The position numbers and the translations under genes are program-made. Below the pieces are notes generated by a model, which ran no database searches, was not told where the DNA came from, and saw only the letters and a program-made list of their open reading frames with translations. From Campylobacteraceae bacterium (GTDB lineage Bacteria > Campylobacterota > Campylobacteria > Campylobacterales > Sulfurovaceae), in NCBI GenBank assembly GCA_027026055.1, contig JALVPA010000165.1:1-10204 (forward strand): 10,204 bases of DNA, written 5' to 3'. This document shows positions 7,905 to 10,204 of the stretch, piece after piece (position 1 is the stretch's first letter; every line of letters begins with the position of its first letter).

Positions 7905-8613
7905 AGATTGTCTCTTCATATGAATCAATCGAAGGAATATCGATTGTCCCTATCGTCATAACCGCCGATAAAAGGATATTGTAGTCAAAAAATGTGTTTC
8001 GTTACTTTGGGCGAAATAACTGTCGGTGATGTTTCGTCCCCAGACAATAGCGGCATAGTCGTTCGCGACCATGGCTTTGTTGTGCTTGCGTTTGCCGAGG
8101 GTATCGAGATTGAGGATCAAAGCAAAATTGCAAAAAAGAGAGCGGAAACGATTGGGGTTGAAGATACGCAACGAGATATTGAATGCGCTGCCAAGGTTGC
8201 CAATGTTTTATTTTTGTCCGCCGCATTCATATCGTCTATAAAAAGCCGAACCTGTAGCCGCGATTAGCCGCTTTGAGCCGATGCGCCGAAAGTATCTTGC
8301 CTGTGTACGTCTTCATAGATATAATATTGCATCTCGAGGCTTTTTTCGGTGTGCTCGATGAGATAGAGTCTGGTTGCAAGGGCGTCGACGGAGGTTGGAA
8401 GCGGATAAAGCGCACTTTTGTTTTCGATCGGATTGTCTGTTTTCAAGAACGTACGTTCAAGTGCAAACTTGCCGTGTGCTTTTATCGAAACGGTAGAGGA
8501 AAGGGGTGCGGTGAATTTCGATACGTGGCGATGCATCCCTGCATCGTCATCGTGACAAATACGGCAAAAAAAGATACGAGACGGATACTTTCTCGGTATG
8601 GCTTTTTAGCGAT
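7905..8613 (-). pseudogene. Decayed and truncated phospholipase D/cardiolipin synthase-like lipoprotein gene (ClsC/YmdC type)
   Basis: Reading leftwards, pieces of one protein appear in order but in changing frames. (A) 8613-8482: KKPYRESIR, hydrophobic LVSFFAVFVTMTM, lipobox MQGC (Cys codon 8535-8533), with no ATG/GTG/TTG start in frame, then stop. (B) about 8530-8264: YPLPTSVDALATRLYLIEHT and KSLEMQYYIYED, then stop. (C) about 8304-8236: TGKILSAHRLKAANRG, stop. (D) 8242-8183: FIDDMNAADKNKTLATLAAH. (E) 8180-7956: NISLRIFNPNRFRSL, first HKD motif HNKAMVAN (8084-8061) and IVWGRNITDSYF, stop. (F) about 7992-7905: FDYNILLSAV and SIDSYEET. Intact relatives have HNK----D and GGRNIGDEYF; here the catalytic Asp is Asn and GGRN is WGRN. 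The second HKD half is absent. Intact members are envelope lipoproteins that make or cleave phospholipid phosphodiesters. Open frames on the plus strand here are shadows. The family assignment is from memory of motif layout, but the ordered match is strong. Confidence 0.85.
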
Positions 8614-8639
8614 ATTATAGTCAATTGATACTATGATTA

Positions 8640-8648
8640 TGCCATAAT
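8640..8648 (+). promoter_or_regulatory. Possible extended -10 of the metallophosphoesterase gene
   Basis: TG-C-CATAAT (8640-8648) is an extended -10-like element. The start point would be near 8655, about 20 nt before the ATG. No good -35 is seen at proper spacing. A TATAAT on the opposite strand (8619-8614) may be what remains of the pseudogene's promoter, making this a divergent AT-rich control region. Confidence 0.3.
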
Positions 8649-8675
8649 GACCAAAAAAGCGAGACGACCGAAACG

Positions 8676-9569
8676 ATGCAAAAAGAGACGATACGTATTT
8701 TACATTTTAGCGATATACACGTAGGGACGCTGCTACGGCATATCCATTGGAAAAAGTGGTTTAGCAAACGCGCTGTCGGGGCGATCAATCTACTGCGCGG
8801 GCGCAGTAAGTATTTCGACGAGGTCGAAGAGAAGATGGCCGCACTTGTCGCTTTCGAAAAAGAAAACGATATCGATGTCGTGATCAATACGGGCGATTAT
8901 ACCGCGCTGGGATTGGAGAGCGAACTGGAGTTGGCAAAAGCGTTGGTTGCGCCGATGATGATACCCCCGCAACGCTACGTCACCGTACCCGGCAATCACG
9001 ATATCTACGTTCACGAAGCCAATAGCCATTATCGCTTTTCGGAGCAGTTTTGCTCCGTCTTGCAAAACGATCTACCCGAGTACTGTGCGGGAGGGCACTT
9101 TCCGCTGGTGCGTTTGGTAGGTGAACATTTGGCCGTCATCGCGCTCAATAGCGCCAAGCCCAATCCGTGGCCGTGGCGTTCCGACGGACACATTCCCACC
9201 GTACAGCTGCGCTCCTTCGAAAAGATGCTTGAAGATCCCAGACTCGAAGGGCGTTTTTTGTGTGTCATCACCCACTATGCGCCGCGTTTGGCAAGCGGCG
9301 AACCGGACAAACGTCTCCACGGACTGCACAATGCCGACGATTTTTTGCGTATCTGTAGTCGCATCGACAAAGGGATGATACTTTTCGGGCATGTCCATCG
9401 TACCTATCGTGTCGATATCCCCGAAGTCTCTATTCCGCTATTTTGTGCGGGAAGCGCCACGATGGAAGGTAGAGAGGGCGCATGGATATACGAAGTGGAC
9501 AAAGAGGGCAATCTGAAGGAAAGACGTATCGTATGGAAAGGTGCGCACTACCAAACGGTGTCGAGTTGA
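8676..9569 (+). CDS. Calcineurin-type metallophosphoesterase (297 residues)
   Basis: All blocks of the two-metal calcineurin-like phosphoesterase fold are present in order: FSDIHVG (Asp13, His15), NTGDYT (Asp74), PGNHDIY (Asn107, His108), ITHYAP (His200) and FGHVHR (His239, His241). The enzyme should therefore be active and hydrolyse a phosphomono- or diester using a di-metal centre. The layout resembles the class III cyclic nucleotide phosphodiesterase (CpdA-like) and Icc group, but the substrate cannot be read from sequence. There is no signal peptide or membrane segment, so it is probably cytoplasmic. The ATG has no strong ribosome site (only GAG/GA-rich sequence upstream), but the conserved first strand IRILHFSD begins six residues in, so a much later start is impossible. 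It stands alone on its strand and converges on the acidic-protein gene. Confidence 0.92.
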   Translation: MQKETIRILHFSDIHVGTLLRHIHWKKWFSKRAVGAINLLRGRSKYFDEVEEKMAALVAFEKENDIDVVINTGDYTALGLESELELAKALVAPMMIPPQRYVTVPGNHDIYVHEANSHYRFSEQFCSVLQNDLPEYCAGGHFPLVRLVGEHLAVIALNSAKPNPWPWRSDGHIPTVQLRSFEKMLEDPRLEGRFLCVITHYAPRLASGEPDKRLHGLHNADDFLRICSRIDKGMILFGHVHRTYRVDIPEVSIPLFCAGSATMEGREGAWIYEVDKEGNLKERRIVWKGAHYQTVSS

Positions 9570-9582
9570 AACACTTTGTACG

Positions 9583-10204
9583 TCAGGCTGCCGTCGTCAA
9601 AACAGTATCGTCTACGTTGATCGCGACGGTAGGATCGATACTACCGTCAATATACGCATCCTCTTGCGGTGTACTCTCTTCCGAGAGCGTCTCGCCAGAG
9701 GTCTCGTTTGCCGTTTCGCTTGGGGGCAAGAGGGCTTCAAGGTTCGAATCTTCGTTGGAGGATGATTCGCCGACGATTTCGTCGATAGCGACCGTATCGG
9801 CGGTTTCTTCGCTTATCTCTTCGTTGGAAATCTCATAGTCCAAAGGTTTCGTCGCTGTCTCTTCCGAGAACTTCGGAGTCGAAAGAGTCTCCGTTTCTTC
9901 CGTACTCTTTTGTGATCCGTTTTCATCCGTCGCTTTCGTACTCTCTTTATCTATGTCACTTTGTTTCGACGTACCGTTTTCTTTCGCTTCGTCGTTTTCG
10001 AAACGTGTCGTCGATGTTTCCGGAGTTGTAGATGTCAAAGGCGTCTCTCTCTCTTCCGATCCGTCGTGATCTTGTGTTGTATCGTTTTTTTGCGTCTCGT
10101 CGTATTTTTCGAGCATTTCCGCCACGTGTATCATCGCACTCTCTTTATCGACAAGTTCATAGCCGGCATCTTCTATCACTTCGGCAAGCTCCTCTTCCGA
10201 TAAA
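9583..10204 (-). CDS. Highly acidic Ser/Thr/Glu-rich protein, C-terminal part (5' end outside the window)
   Basis: The frame is open from the window edge (10203) to a TGA at 9585-9583, about 206 codons. A GTG at 10179 is in frame, but the peptide LSEEELAEVIEDAGYELVDK runs through it without a break, so the true start probably lies beyond the window. The first 40 residues look like a helical acidic segment (AMIHVAEMLEKYDE). The rest is low complexity: by hand count about 54 Asp/Glu against about 12 Lys/Arg in 198 residues, with many Thr and Ser, no Cys or Trp, and almost no hydrophobic blocks until the last residues (DPTVAINVDDTVLTTAA). It is probably a disordered tail. No family is recognised. 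It converges on the metallophosphoesterase gene with 13 bp between stop codons and no obvious terminator in the gap. Confidence 0.7.
   Translation of the reverse strand, partial: LSEEELAEVIEDAGYELVDKESAMIHVAEMLEKYDETQKNDTTQDHDGSEERETPLTSTTPETSTTRFENDEAKENGTSKQSDIDKESTKATDENGSQKSTEETETLSTPKFSEETATKPLDYEISNEEISEETADTVAIDEIVGESSSNEDSNLEALLPPSETANETSGETLSEESTPQEDAYIDGSIDPTVAINVDDTVLTTAA

Noticed and set aside
7992..8267. 91-codon plus-strand open frame in the acnB-phosphoesterase gap
   Set aside because: It is antisense to the PLD pseudogene fragments, has no ribosome site and no recognisable motif, while the minus strand carries ordered family motifs.
8273..8620. 115-codon plus-strand open frame upstream of the phosphoesterase gene
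   Set aside because: Also the mirror of the pseudogene (signal peptide and first conserved block); no ribosome site and no domain.
9625..9648. Perfect 8-bp inverted repeat (GACGGTAG / CTACCGTC) near the convergent gene ends
   Set aside because: It lies inside the acidic-protein coding region and has no T run on either side, so it is not a terminator; probably chance from codon use.
1..10204. CRISPR array, prophage or toxin-antitoxin system
   Set aside because: No regularly spaced repeats, no phage structural or integrase motifs, and no small paired ORFs with toxin or antitoxin features were found.

Overview
The window most likely comes from a Campylobacterota (epsilonproteobacterial) chromosome, probably a free-living Sulfurovum- or Sulfurimonas-type organism. 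This is inferred from the flavour of the AcnB, FtsK and SufB proteins and from T-rich promoters of the kind known in Campylobacter. Base composition is moderate, in the mid to high 40s % GC by eye. No accession-level identification is possible from the sequence alone.

Left part (1-2392). The 5' two-thirds of sufB (Fe-S cluster assembly scaffold) runs leftwards out of the window. Divergent from it, behind a near-consensus sigma70 promoter, lies a probable two-gene envelope operon: a 58-residue Tyr/Gly-rich lipoprotein and a 373-residue secreted protein with two peptidoglycan-binding domains and a long Ala/Pro/Ser/Gln-rich tail.

Middle part (2393-7801). A tRNA-Leu(CAA) gene on the minus strand is followed by divergent ftsK (DNA translocase; membrane domain, linker, RecA-type motor, gamma domain) and by acnB (aconitase B, 859 residues, all three Fe-S cysteines present). 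The ftsK-acnB gap holds two mutually exclusive hairpins. One of them ends in a T6 run that also looks like the -16 element of an acnB promoter.

Right part (7802-10204). About 870 bases have no intact gene. They contain a small GC-rich palindrome and, on the minus strand, the decayed N-terminal half of a phospholipase D/cardiolipin synthase-like lipoprotein gene. At least five frame changes are visible, the first HKD motif has lost its Asp, and the second catalytic half is missing. An intact cytoplasmic calcineurin-type metallophosphoesterase follows on the plus strand. It converges, 13 bp apart, on the 3' end of a gene for a very acidic Ser/Thr/Glu-rich protein whose 5' end is outside the window.

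Functionally this is mainly core housekeeping sequence (Fe-S assembly, chromosome segregation, TCA or reductive TCA carbon flow, translation) with small envelope genes and one dying gene between them. SufB and AcnB share an Fe-S theme but are not in one operon. I do not see a convincing new multi-gene system. The least described items are the lipoprotein/peptidoglycan-binding pair, the acidic protein and the acnB leader structure.
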